Shown here in pieces: positions 55,496 to 64,000 of a DNA stretch of 64,000 bases. The first letter of the stretch is position 1; every line of letters starts with the position of its first letter. The position numbers were made by a program, and so were the translations under genes. Under the pieces are notes generated by a model. The model did no database searches. It was given only the letters and a program-made list of their open reading frames with translations, and was not told the origin of the DNA. Source of the stretch: Proales similis (taxonomy: Eukaryota > Rotifera > Eurotatoria > Ploima > Proalidae); assembly GCA_019059635.1 (NCBI GenBank), contig JAGVRJ010000002.1, positions 1,178,001 through 1,242,000 on the forward strand, in the 5' to 3' direction.

Positions 55496-56827
55496 TCATA
55501 GGATAAAGCTCGGGTCGGTTTCCGTCTGCGCGTCACTGTGACAAGTGCAGTTCTTGAAACGATATGATTTCATGCTGAAGTCAAATTCGTACTTGTTAAT
55601 CGATCGATCCGAGCTTAGAATGGGTCGCATTTCAACCGTGACCAAGTGCTCGTTGTCACCGCTGTGATTGAGTGCGATAAGATGCTGGAGCTTATCCTCG
55701 CCCTTCAGCAAAATTCGATCGAATGAGCCATTGAAATGAAATTGAAGTAGATTGTAATTGAGAGGATCAAACAGCACAAGTTTTGCCTCCTCTTTGCTCA
55801 GAGTCAAACAGAGCGGCTGCACCAAATAGATGCCGGGCATATACTGCTGTTGAATGGCTGTCCTCTCCAGCAGCTTGAGACGCTGGAACTGAGTCGACTG
55901 ACCGCCTCTGCCTTCCTTTGCCAAAGTGTCCGTGTCGATCAGATAGGTCTTGAGCTCAATAGATCGCTGCGTACGCTTTATTCTATACAATCGATTGCCT
56001 GCTTCGTTGATTGCGAAATTCTCTAGATCGGTCAGATCGAAACATTTGCTCAATCTGACATGTCCCACTCTCTGGTTTGAATCGGCGAATACATGAATGA
56101 AGCCTGAATGAGTCGAGACTGCTACAAAGCCAGTGAATGCCGACACGCTCAACTTGACCGGCTTTTCATCAAGTCTTATTGTGCTCGAATATTTAAACTC
56201 GAACTCTAAAGAATTGAACGCCGAGCTCGGCTTACTGCCTGGAACACCAGAGACGGTTTTTGGTCGCATATTCTTCATTTCATTGAATATTTGAATTCTT
56301 TGATTATTTTGATCGGCCACATAGAGTTGGCCGATTTGGCTCAAGGCCAAGCCACTTGGCTGGTCGAATTGGTCGTTGGAGCTGCCTGCTCTGCTCGAAC
56401 CGATTTGATAGCGAAGTAGAAACTGCGAGGAGAATACGAGCAGCCGATTGCCGGCTCTATCGGCCAGTACAACTTGGCCACTTGCCGTGCAGACCAGCGC
56501 ACTCGGCTTTATCTTGTGAGCTTCGTTTGCCCCACAATTTTCAAGCTTTAGTTGATTCAGAACTTTGACTTTTCGGCTTTTGGCCGACTTGGCTTTGAAT
56601 GATGAGCTTAGATAAGAGTCGTAGATTTCGCCCAGTGAGTTTACAGTCTGAGTTAGAATCGGGCTTAGCTTGTATGCGTCGTAGGCGGTGTCGCGTAATT
56701 TGTATTTAAGACCTTCTGGCCGACAGTCATGCTGACGCCACTGCAGGCGTTCAGAAGGCAGCATAGATGCTTGGTTGATGTTAAATTTGAGAATAAAACA
56801 GACGAGAACGAGCCAAATGAGAAACAA
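55496..56827 (-). CDS. Secreted NHL-repeat protein, intronless
   Basis: One open frame of 443 residues without introns. It starts with a signal peptide (MFLIWLVLVCFILKFNINQA) and has no other membrane segment, so it should be secreted or luminal. NHL-type blades are visible near residues 110-185 (IKPSALVCTASGQVVLADRAGNRLLVF and QPSGLALSQIGQLYVADQNNQRIQIF, each one blade), with weaker repeats towards the C terminus, probably completing a beta-propeller. Cysteines near the start (HDCRP, ENCG) and end (KNCTCHSD) could form disulfides; several N-x-S/T sites are present. I do not recognise a named family: it lacks the TRIM domains of the well-known NHL proteins and the PAL catalytic region cannot be confirmed by eye. 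Confidence 0.75.
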   Translation of the reverse strand: MFLIWLVLVCFILKFNINQASMLPSERLQWRQHDCRPEGLKYKLRDTAYDAYKLSPILTQTVNSLGEIYDSYLSSSFKAKSAKSRKVKVLNQLKLENCGANEAHKIKPSALVCTASGQVVLADRAGNRLLVFSSQFLLRYQIGSSRAGSSNDQFDQPSGLALSQIGQLYVADQNNQRIQIFNEMKNMRPKTVSGVPGSKPSSAFNSLEFEFKYSSTIRLDEKPVKLSVSAFTGFVAVSTHSGFIHVFADSNQRVGHVRLSKCFDLTDLENFAINEAGNRLYRIKRTQRSIELKTYLIDTDTLAKEGRGGQSTQFQRLKLLERTAIQQQYMPGIYLVQPLCLTLSKEEAKLVLFDPLNYNLLQFHFNGSFDRILLKGEDKLQHLIALNHSGDNEHLVTVEMRPILSSDRSINKYEFDFSMKSYRFKNCTCHSDAQTETDPSFIL

Positions 56828-57325
56828 GCAACAACATCAAGAGAGAAAAACGCAGAGAACATGCCAAAGTGCAACGGTACCCACCAATCCCCTCAGCATC
56901 ACATTTTTATTTTGTTTTCTTTTTTTTTACGATTTCAACTGGATTAGAAGGGCGAACAATGACAACAACGACAATAACAATAGAAGCAGCACGCCTAGGT
57001 GGAATGCAGTGCATAGTGAGCTCCCTCAGGCTCACGCCACAGACGCGCAAATCCACCACGCTTCCTCCTCTTTCCTCTAGCGCCAAGTCCCTTGGTCTAA
57101 AGCAGCGCTCCTTTCATTACTATTGCTCTGGCCTTCTCTATTTCATCTATATTTTGTTCTTTTTTTTTTTTTATTCTGGTGCCACTCATTACAGTGTGAA
57201 CGTTGAACGTGGTGTGCAAGGAGGCCTGGTTGCTAACCTTTGACTCGCTCAGCCTTTGTGACTGAGTCCCGGTCCCCACCTCCCTCCTCATCTGGTCTCG
57301 TCTGTTACCCCGTCAATATACTCGG

Positions 57326-57339
57326 TTCACCATGACAAC
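57326..57339. promoter_or_regulatory. X-box-like motif upstream of RSPH3
   Basis: TTCACCATGACAAC matches the RFX consensus RYYNYY-N(1-3)-RRNRAC except at the first base. It lies about 240 bp before the RSPH3 ATG and shares the ATGACAAC core with the WDR90 site. Radial spoke genes are typical RFX targets. Confidence 0.3.
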
Positions 57340-57453
57340 CTAATTTATTTCTATAGATAGTTTTGGTTTGTCTTTATTTATACGTATCGCCAGAGCCTGG
57401 CAACCGAAACCAAATACATTCATCAGCGTCAATTGAACGAACGTAAACCTCTC

Positions 57454-57474
57454 TGTGTGTGTGTGTGTGTGTGT
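57454..57474. repeat. (TG)n microsatellite
   Basis: About ten TG units upstream of RSPH3. Confidence 0.9.
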
Positions 57475-57575
57475 AGGTTACGCAAAGCGCAGGACAATCC
57501 TATCTAAGCTGGCAACGTGCTGCTACTCTCAATTTGATTAATCCGATCCACTGCTACACTGCTTCGATTGATAGA

Positions 57576-59010
57576 ATGGCTCAGATGATCGCCAATAGCA
57601 CTTCCGCCTCATACACGTTCGCAAGTCAACCGCGAGCGGTTCAGCAACGTAAAAAGGCCCGCGACCAGTGGAGCTTACAGCCAACGTAACTAAGCCTTTC
57701 CACATCTCGCATTCGAATCGAGCTAAGAAATTTGTGGCCAGTGACGAGAGCTACAACCGGTATGGCAATATCATGTACGACCGACGGGTGATCAGAGGCA
57801 ACACTTATGCACTCAACACCCTGCCGGCGGTGGGTAGCTTTATGAACTCGTTCCGAGACAGATTAAAATACGCGTGTCATTTTCAGGCTGCTCAGCCGGA
57901 TCCGATCGAACTGCAACGTCAACAAGAGGAACGAAAACGAGCGCTGGCGAGACGACGGGCCAAAGAGCAAGCGCGCAGACACACTCCTGAGCCTGTAGAT
58001 GGCAGAAAGCACATACCTGTGCAAACGGAGCTTTATTTAGAGGAGCTCAGTGATCGAGTCGAAGAGGCCGACATTGACGTTCAGACAGATGCTTTCCTCG
58101 ACCGGCCTCCTTCGCCTCTGTTCATTCCGGCCAAGACGGGCGTCGACGTGGCCACTCAAATACTCGATGGAGAAGTAAGCTTGCCCATGTGAACCATGTT
58201 CGCTCGCTCCTATCTAAACTGGCTGTCGAAGCTTTTCGATTTTGATCTCGAAGTGAAACCAATACTCGAAGTGCTTGTAGGAAAAACGATCGAACAGAGC
58301 TTGATCGAAGTGATGGAAGAAGAAGAGTTGGCCAGCTTGCGTCAGCAGCAGCAAGAATACGAAGAAAGACGAAACGCAGAAAAGATCGAGCAGCAACGAC
58401 TAGAGGAGCAAGAGAGACGACTGCGCGAGGAGAAGCACCGACGAATGAAACAGGCCGCGGACGTCCTGAGAATGGAGAAGGAAACCGCCGAAAAGCTGGC
58501 GGCCAAGGCATTTGCCAAAAGCTATTTGTCCGACTTGGTGCCTTCGGTGTTCAACAACCTCAGGGAGAACGGCTACTTTTTCGATCCGGTTGAGCGGGAT
58601 CTCGAGACTGGTCTCATGCCATATCTCATGCAGCAGACTGTGCTCCAAGTTGAGAGTTCGACATTGAGTCGCCTGCTACTAGACTGCCTAATTCGAGACG
58701 TGGTCAGACGCCGAGAGTTCGAATACAAAGATGCTGCTCAGCTACTCAATGCGCTGCTCTCCTCGGACGACACCCAAAATGAAGAGCAGACAACTGAAGA
58801 GGAGCTCGGAGCAGCCGAATCAGCTGAGAACGTAAAACAGCCTGAAATGAATGAAACCGACGGCCAAGAAGAGCCAGCCCAGCCTGAAACATCTAACCAG
58901 CCTGAGCAGGTAAGACATTACTTGAAGCGTTTTAACACTTCAAGTCCAGAATAAAATCGAATAATCCCTAGGCCGACGAAGAAAACGCAGGCGACCAAGC
59001 AAACAATTAA
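57576..59010 (+). CDS. RSPH3: Radial spoke head protein 3 homolog
   Basis: RSPH3 is the dimeric stalk protein of axonemal radial spokes and an anchor for protein kinase A. Five exons (57576-57685, 57742-57829, 57887-58174, 58232-58909, 58972-59010) sum exactly to 400 residues. The block YGNIMYDRRVIRGNTYAL is identical in style to vertebrate RSPH3; it is followed by TPEPVDGRKHIPVQTELYLEEL, DVQTDAFLDRPPSPLFIPAKTG, LFDFDLEVKPILEVLVGKTIEQS, a Glu/Arg coiled coil, and FAKSYLSDLVPSVFNNLRENGYFFDP (longer runs are split across exon borders here). The first intron starts at GTAACT (57686) and ends GGCCAG (57741); other acceptors break the frame. The C terminus is short and acidic. The gene implies motile cilia or flagella. 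Confidence 0.94.
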
Positions 59011-61553
59011 ATCGAAATCCAGAGCATTCGGCCGAGCCCAGTCTCCCTCTCAAAGTCAACCGTAAAAGGTTGCGTCCAATTCTTTCTTTTGCTCTCTTCA
59101 CTTGCTGTGCTACTATGTCGCTCGCTTCGGTTCTTGAAAAACCTTCGTATTTTACTTTTGTTCATCTTTTTTTTTTTATTCAAAATCAAGTCCGATCAAC
59201 GACCTAGTTTGTTTGTTCGAACCAGCAGAAGATCATCACGAATAAAAACATGAAAAATAAATTAAAGAGAAAAAAAGAAGAAGAGAAAATTAAAGTGAAA
59301 ATAATAACCGACGGGATAATTGAGTTGATGATTAGGATGATCGGTGGAGATTATTGAGGCTGTCAGCATCTATTGCCAAACAAATTTATCCGCATTTGAC
59401 CGATAGTAGGGCGCTTTGTTATCGCACGATTAGACGATGGAGACGCCCAAAAGTGTAAACTCGACTCCAAAGAAGAGGACCAATGCAATCAGAGCAAAGC
59501 TGCCTGCTTGATTGTATCATTTAATCAATCATGCAACTGGAAATGATTTACTCAATGAGGCCAGTCAGACATAAATCATCATTTGTGCGCAAGGAGAATT
59601 GGCCTGCTCTAAACGAGCAAGACCAGACCGCGTCCTCGCGAGGATCAATCTGCTCTTGATTATTAGCTCAGCCCAGCGCCCTCTTTGCCTCTCTCTCTCT
59701 CTTCCCTTTCTTTTGCTAGTTCTCTTCTGACGGCCGTCGTCGTTATTCTTTTTATTTTCAGTTTCCTGTTCTTTTCCTCTTTCAAAACAGAAGCCGCGTG
59801 AATCGATCGCCAGAGTTCCTCATCCGTTGCAAACAAACCATTTCACCTTAGCGCGCGTGTAGAAAGTGATTAGGCTCATATTCTTCTTAGTCCGACTTGA
59901 TCAAGCTCGTTTATAAATCGACCGCTCAACCACGTATTTTTGTTTGCCTCATCGTCATCTACTTCATTTCCGCACTGTGTTTGGTTGAATTCATTTGCAT
60001 TTGCCTGGTCATTTTGTCTTGAGCTATTACGGCTGGTTCGCGTTCTTTTTGGTCTCAAAACTAGTCTTAAGGGCACTGCTGGCCGTCGAACTGTTTTTTT
60101 TTTTAATTCTTGTTTGATTCGTTTTAAGTTGCGTTTTGGTTTTTGAGCAACGAATAGTGGAATGCGAACAATCTGGAATTCTCAAAGTGACACTCAACAG
60201 GACCTCTGTGATCAGTTCCATAGCACATCATACTCGCAGACACACACACACAGACACATTCGCTAATTAAACGAAATGGAGACAATCAGGGCCGTTTATT
60301 ATAACGAACGGCGCTGAAGGGTCATTAAACTGACCAGCGTGCGCCGTCTCTGCTGAATATCTAATTATTGAAGCGATCGTTAATTGCAGGCGAACACGAA
60401 GCGTCCACTATGCGGTGGCGGCAGCGCACAGTGTAAAAGCGCAGGGCAATCTATTAATTTTATTATATTTCGACTCGTGACAGAACGGGCAAGCAGAGAG
60501 ATCTAATTGGAATAAGCAATGACAACTTGAGCAAACAGTGCGCATGTGTGTTCTAAGGGCCCATAAAACTGAGCCGCCATGAGGTGTAGTTGACCAGCTG
60601 CGATGGGCCAGTTGGCCTCAGGACCATATCGAATTGCCCGAATTGTTCGATTAATTTGTGTCCTGTCCGAACTTGGCTAAATTTATCATCATTGTATGTA
60701 GCTGGAAATTTAATCATATTCCAAGTCATACGATCATTATAGCGGCTTGTGACGTCGCAAAAGCGTGACGTTAGACGCTTAAACTAGAAGCGATTAGCCA
60801 GGCAGGCAAACGGAGGAACCAATAGGCAGCAAAAGTCGTTTGTAGTGTTGACGAACGCCAAAAACTAAGAGTAAGCAGTCGAGCAGACTTGAAAGGGGGG
60901 AGACACACACGGAGTTTGAGTCTGAATCAGAGAATGCGATGACGAAACGAATGATTAGCTAAGCGACTGCCGCTAAGTCATTGAGAGAGAGAGAGAGAGA
61001 ACGCTTCCTCGTTTGTAGATGTTGAGAATTACTTGAGTTTGTTTGTTCAAGTTTTCACCAGGCGCCCATCACTTGAGCTCTCATGCAAGCTCACATGCTA
61101 AATCGACATCTAGCCTGCTCTAATTTGTTTTCTAATTTGTTGCCTCATTCATTCAATTATGAGTTCCTTTTCCTGCGCGCTCGCGCGCTTCTCTCCCTCA
61201 TTCTCTCTCTCTCTCTCTGCCTTCAAGCCATTGTTACTTGACTCCAAGATTACTACTTGTGTGTATTTAGGCCTCTCTAGTCTGTCTTGCCTCCTTCTTC
61301 TTCTCTTGCTTCTTCCATGTCGCATTTCCCATTGTGCTCCTCTCATTCGACTCATCATCGTCTTCGTCAAACCACATGGGTGCATGTCAAATCTGAAAGC
61401 TAATCTGACTTTTGGTTCCATGTCAGCTCAATTGCTGTTTACAATTGTCAGAGAAGAGAAAACTCGCTCACTAAACGCTGAACGATGAAAGGAAGAAATA
61501 ATTTGATTTTCAAAGACTGACGCATTCTAGATATGGCAACAAGCGAGTGAACA
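59011..61553. other. 2.5-kb gene-poor stretch
   Basis: The longest stretch without a gene in the window. It contains the RSPH3 3' region, oligo-T and oligo-A runs, short (CA)n (60240-60252), (GA)n (60983-61000) and (CT)n (61203-61218) tracts, and spurious frames made of low-complexity sequence. Several AT-rich blocks with ATTA/TAAT cores occur around 60260-60480 and 60640-60760. It precedes the Neto-like receptor gene and is the likeliest place for its regulatory DNA. Confidence 0.5.
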
Positions 61554-63368
61554 ATGAGTTCCAAGGCTTTCTGCTCGATTTCAATGCTTCTGCTTTATTC
61601 TATTTGCATGGACTCAGCATTGGCCCAGCCAAAAGTCGAATCTGTCCCGCTATGCGTATTCGAGTTCAGGAGCACTCTGACGCCCAGAGGCGAAGTCTAC
61701 TCGCCCAACTATCCGAAAGCCTATCCGAGCAATCTGCACTGCCGCTATGAGTTTTACGCGCGCGAAAACGAGAGAGTGATCATACAAGTCGACGACTTTC
61801 AACTAGAGCCGGCCCAAGTCAACTCGATCAGTGGCTTCAATCTAATGAACATGATTGAAACTGTCACCAGGCCTGGCCAGCAGCAGATAAGCAGAAATAG
61901 CAGCAGTAGCTCGTCCGAGGGTAGTACTAAAGACTACGCGTATTTGAGCGCTAGTCGCCAATGCTTTTACGATTTTATTGACATATTTTCAACCGACGGC
62001 CAAGGTCGCAGCTACTGGCAGTCGAGATATTGCGGCACAGAAATCGACTCTCAAATAATTTCCAACAGTCCGACGTTGTTCATCGTGTTTCAGACCGATC
62101 GAATGCTCAACTTTAGAGGCTTTAGGCTTCGCTTTCACTTCTCCTATCTGAACATTCTGCCGTTTGTCACCCAGACAGAGTGCGGCCCGAGCGAAATAGT
62201 CGGCAACGGTAGTCTACTTCACTCGCCCAACTATCCGCTCGGCTACCAGCCCAACACCGAATGCGCCTGGACCATAACAGTACCCAAAACCCATCACATT
62301 CTGGTCAAATTGGTTGAACTGAATTTAAAAGAGCCATGCGTGCACAGCTCCCTGAGCCTATGGGACGGCTACGTGTCCAATCCGGCCGAGCCAGATCGAA
62401 TGGTGTGCGAAAAGCTATCGTACTATAATCGAGGCATGGTCACCTATCGGTCAAAAACCAATCGGCTTGTGATCCGCTTTATTGGAAATTTCGACTCGAC
62501 CGTAACTGCTTCATCTCGTTTCAATCAGACTCATAATCAAAGCGCTTTGGGCTCGAAAGCATCAGCAGCAGCAGCAGCTTATCTGGTTAGTGAGAAGCTC
62601 GGATTTGCGCTCTCTTGGACTGCAGTTACCCTAGAGAAAGACTGCAATGGTTTTCAATGCAAAGGCGGCCAATACTGCATTGACTCGAAAAACTTTCTGT
62701 GCCAAGAGAGTCTTCATTACTGCATAAGCAAGTCGCTTGTGTGTGACGGTGTTGCCAATTGTGACGTCGGCGACACGAGCGATGAACATGGCTGCGGCTT
62801 GAAAATGCTCGAGTCAAGGGCGTACCTAATCTTGGGCCTGGCTGCATTGGCCGTCGTTGCTTTGTTCTGCTTCATCTACTGCATCGTCAGCCAAGTGAGA
62901 AAAGCGATTCATACGCGATGGATGGACACGAGCGTCAACGAAAGGGGCGAGGATGATAATCTCCCTCACAAGATGCCAGTTCCGAAACTGCTCAGTCTAA
63001 CAGGCAAGGGCTCGAGCAGAATGAAAGGTTGCTACGAAAGATGGACTTCAAACTCAGACAAACAGTCAGAAAAGCAAGTCCTGGCGAGTTTGGCCCGGCA
63101 GGGCTGCACACTCTCGCTTGTGGGCACTCCGAACAGCACAGAGCTGCTCGATTCCAGTCCGTTGAGAAATTTTAGAAATGTTCGCACTGGCAACGTGCAT
63201 GAAGCCGACTACCGGGCAAATTCATCATTTAACTTTTCACGCCTCACTGAATTGAATAATCCAAATTACAACTGGTCAAACGAAGGCCTGCAAGTCGAGA
63301 CGGGCGGCAATCTACGACGCAATAGCTACACGCGCGCTATATTCGACGATCACTTAGCAAATGCTTGA
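61554..63368 (+). CDS. NETO: CUB/LDLa transmembrane protein, Neto-like
   Basis: Neto proteins are auxiliary subunits of kainate-type glutamate receptors and organise postsynaptic sites. One intronless frame of 604 residues. The signal peptide is residues 1-25 (ending ALAQ). CUB 1 starts at Cys34 (GEVYSPNYPKAYPSN), CUB 2 at Cys210 (CGPSEIVGNGS, LHSPNYPLGYQPNTECAW), and an LDL-receptor class A module near 363-412 ends CDGVANCDVGDTSDEHGC. A transmembrane helix lies near 422-447 (LILGLAALAVVALFCFIYCI). The cytoplasmic tail is about 150 residues. Two CUBs, one LDLa and one membrane segment is the Neto layout; LRP12-type receptors have more LDLa modules. A Ser-rich insert interrupts CUB 1 and an Ala-rich run lies in CUB 2. 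AATAAA at 63496. Confidence 0.82.
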   Translation: MSSKAFCSISMLLLYSICMDSALAQPKVESVPLCVFEFRSTLTPRGEVYSPNYPKAYPSNLHCRYEFYARENERVIIQVDDFQLEPAQVNSISGFNLMNMIETVTRPGQQQISRNSSSSSSEGSTKDYAYLSASRQCFYDFIDIFSTDGQGRSYWQSRYCGTEIDSQIISNSPTLFIVFQTDRMLNFRGFRLRFHFSYLNILPFVTQTECGPSEIVGNGSLLHSPNYPLGYQPNTECAWTITVPKTHHILVKLVELNLKEPCVHSSLSLWDGYVSNPAEPDRMVCEKLSYYNRGMVTYRSKTNRLVIRFIGNFDSTVTASSRFNQTHNQSALGSKASAAAAAYLVSEKLGFALSWTAVTLEKDCNGFQCKGGQYCIDSKNFLCQESLHYCISKSLVCDGVANCDVGDTSDEHGCGLKMLESRAYLILGLAALAVVALFCFIYCIVSQVRKAIHTRWMDTSVNERGEDDNLPHKMPVPKLLSLTGKGSSRMKGCYERWTSNSDKQSEKQVLASLARQGCTLSLVGTPNSTELLDSSPLRNFRNVRTGNVHEADYRANSSFNFSRLTELNNPNYNWSNEGLQVETGGNLRRNSYTRAIFDDHLANA

Positions 63369-63495
63369 ACAGTCTACGTCACCGTTTTGAACAGGATAAT
63401 TAGCGCCCAAGTCAACCAGATGTTCGCTTTCAGTCGCTGTTTTTCTTTATCAACTCTTATCTATAATTAACGATCTATTTTACCTTTGAGCACAA

Positions 63496-63501
63496 AATAA
63501 A
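63496..63501 (+). terminator. Polyadenylation signal of the Neto-like gene
   Basis: AATAAA about 125 nt past the stop codon. The minus-strand signal of the convergent cystatin gene lies only about 35 bp away. Confidence 0.5.
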
Positions 63502-63535
63502 AAGCCTCCTTTTAGCTTGTAAATTCATGCTTTTG

Positions 63536-63541
63536 TTTATT
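63536..63541 (-). terminator. Polyadenylation signal of the cystatin gene
   Basis: Minus-strand AATAAA about 20 nt past the cystatin stop at 63562. Confidence 0.5.
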
Positions 63542-63561
63542 GATTGAAGAGTGCCAGGAGT

Positions 63562-63995
63562 TTAGAAATTAGGGCTGATGGGGTGCTTTCCACAGACCGG
63601 GTTGGACAAGAATTCACGATGGTTGGTCCAGGGCTGATCCCAGACCTCAACATCGCAGCTTCGGAACTAGACACGCATCGTGGTTGTTAGAAAGCGAAAG
63701 CGCCATTCTGAATGCAGAGAGGAAAACTTACATAGTACTGGTTGTTGGCGGCGGCGATCATAATGTCGAGGGTGAAGGTGTACTTGATACCGGCGACGAC
63801 CTGGGTCTTGAGGTTGCGAACAGTCAAAACAGTGTTTTGGCCCTGGACATCAGTGAAGCCGGCCAAGTTGGAGGCAGTCCATCGGGCAATGTCCAACACT
63901 TGGGGAGTGATGGCTTCAGCCTGGTTCTGGCCGCCGACGCTCATGCAGTTGGCAGCGGCGAAAAAGATCACGAGTACGGCAACGGTTTTGAACAT
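63562..63995 (-). CDS. Secreted type-2-like cystatin (cysteine protease inhibitor)
   Basis: Cystatins block papain-family proteases. Two exons (63995-63732, 63666-63562, intron 65 bp) sum to 122 residues. The signal peptide is MFKTVAVLVIFFAAANCMS. The three parts of the inhibitory wedge are present: the N-terminal Gly-Gly (SVGGQ), the first hairpin QVVAG and the Pro-Trp hairpin (DQPW). Two cysteines near the end (SCDVEVW, NPVCGK) fit the secreted class. Exon 1 codon use is strongly biased to GCC, AAC and CTC, which suggests high expression. The ATG lies 5 bp from the right edge, so the promoter is outside. It converges on the Neto-like gene. Confidence 0.9.
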
Positions 63996-64000
63996 TTTTA

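Larger units (their letters stand above)
56828..57575. other. Bidirectional intergenic region between the NHL gene and RSPH3
   Basis: About 750 bp between divergent start codons. It holds long T runs (57160-57172), an X-box-like motif (57326-57339) and a (TG)n microsatellite (57454-57474). No gene. Confidence 0.5.

Noticed and set aside
59876-60146. Overlapping short frames on both strands
   Set aside because: Low-complexity and T-rich sequence, no splice-linked partners, no domain.
61149-61488. Plus and minus frames of 90-109 aa upstream of the Neto-like gene
   Set aside because: They are built on a CT/GA microsatellite and translate to Leu/Ser or Arg/Glu runs.
1-64000. CRISPR arrays, insertion sequences, integrated viruses, rRNA genes
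   Set aside because: I looked for regular repeat-spacer patterns, transposase or reverse transcriptase motifs and rRNA-like blocks and saw none; only simple-sequence repeats are present.

Overview
This window is nuclear DNA from a small-genome animal. It shows spliced genes with very short GT-AG introns (mostly about 40-70 bp), dense packing on both strands, AATAAA signals just past stop codons, and animal-specific families: annexins, a KMT2C/D-type methyltransferase, cytohesin, a TEX14-like pseudokinase, a Neto-like CUB/LDLa receptor and a DTD2 tRNA deacylase. Centriole and cilium genes (WDR90/POC16, CEP131, RSPH3) indicate an animal with motile cilia or flagellated sperm, which argues against nematodes. 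I cannot name the phylum from the sequence alone. I see no transposon, virus, CRISPR array, rRNA or tRNA gene.

Layout. 1-128: first exon of a secreted protein running off the left edge. 1441-5720: three tandem annexin genes; the second and third share an almost identical 5' two-thirds. 5864-14737 (minus): RBR ubiquitin ligase, a small membrane protein and WDR90, packed head to tail. 15489-16890: SEPT6-group septin. 17621-25705: a compact but unsplit KMT2C/D. 26623-28301: cytohesin Arf-GEF. 29292-30055: an unrecognised 190-aa protein. 30193-31312 (minus): RTF2. 31764-32485: CNBP with eight zinc knuckles. 33154-36995: CEP131 with a palindromic RFX X-box upstream. 37387-38872 (minus): HMBOX1-like homeobox. 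39551-40347 (minus): PRKRIP1. 40535-43011 (minus): sterol O-acyltransferase. 43484-44619: RSL1D1-like. 45185-49556 (minus): TEX14-like ankyrin pseudokinase. 50150-51425 (minus): L-lactate dehydrogenase with a 15-nt microexon. 52087-52731: DTD2. 52892-55415: UTP14. 55496-56827 (minus): secreted NHL-repeat protein. 57576-59010: RSPH3. 59011-61553: a gene-poor stretch. 61554-63368: Neto-like receptor. 63562-63995 (minus): secreted cystatin.

The genes are mostly unrelated housekeeping and developmental loci. The recurring themes are cilia/centrioles (WDR90, CEP131, RSPH3), nucleolar and RNA work (RSL1D1, UTP14, PRKRIP1, CNBP, DTD2) and chromatin/DNA (KMT2C/D, HMBOX1, RTF2). Exon structures were assigned by eye from GT/AG signals, frame continuity and remembered family alignments. 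For most genes the summed exon lengths are an exact multiple of three. I found no clearly undescribed molecular system. The most useful leads are the annexin conversion tract, the X-boxes, two GC-AG introns, the LDH microexon, the TEX14-like pseudokinase and two unrecognised small proteins.
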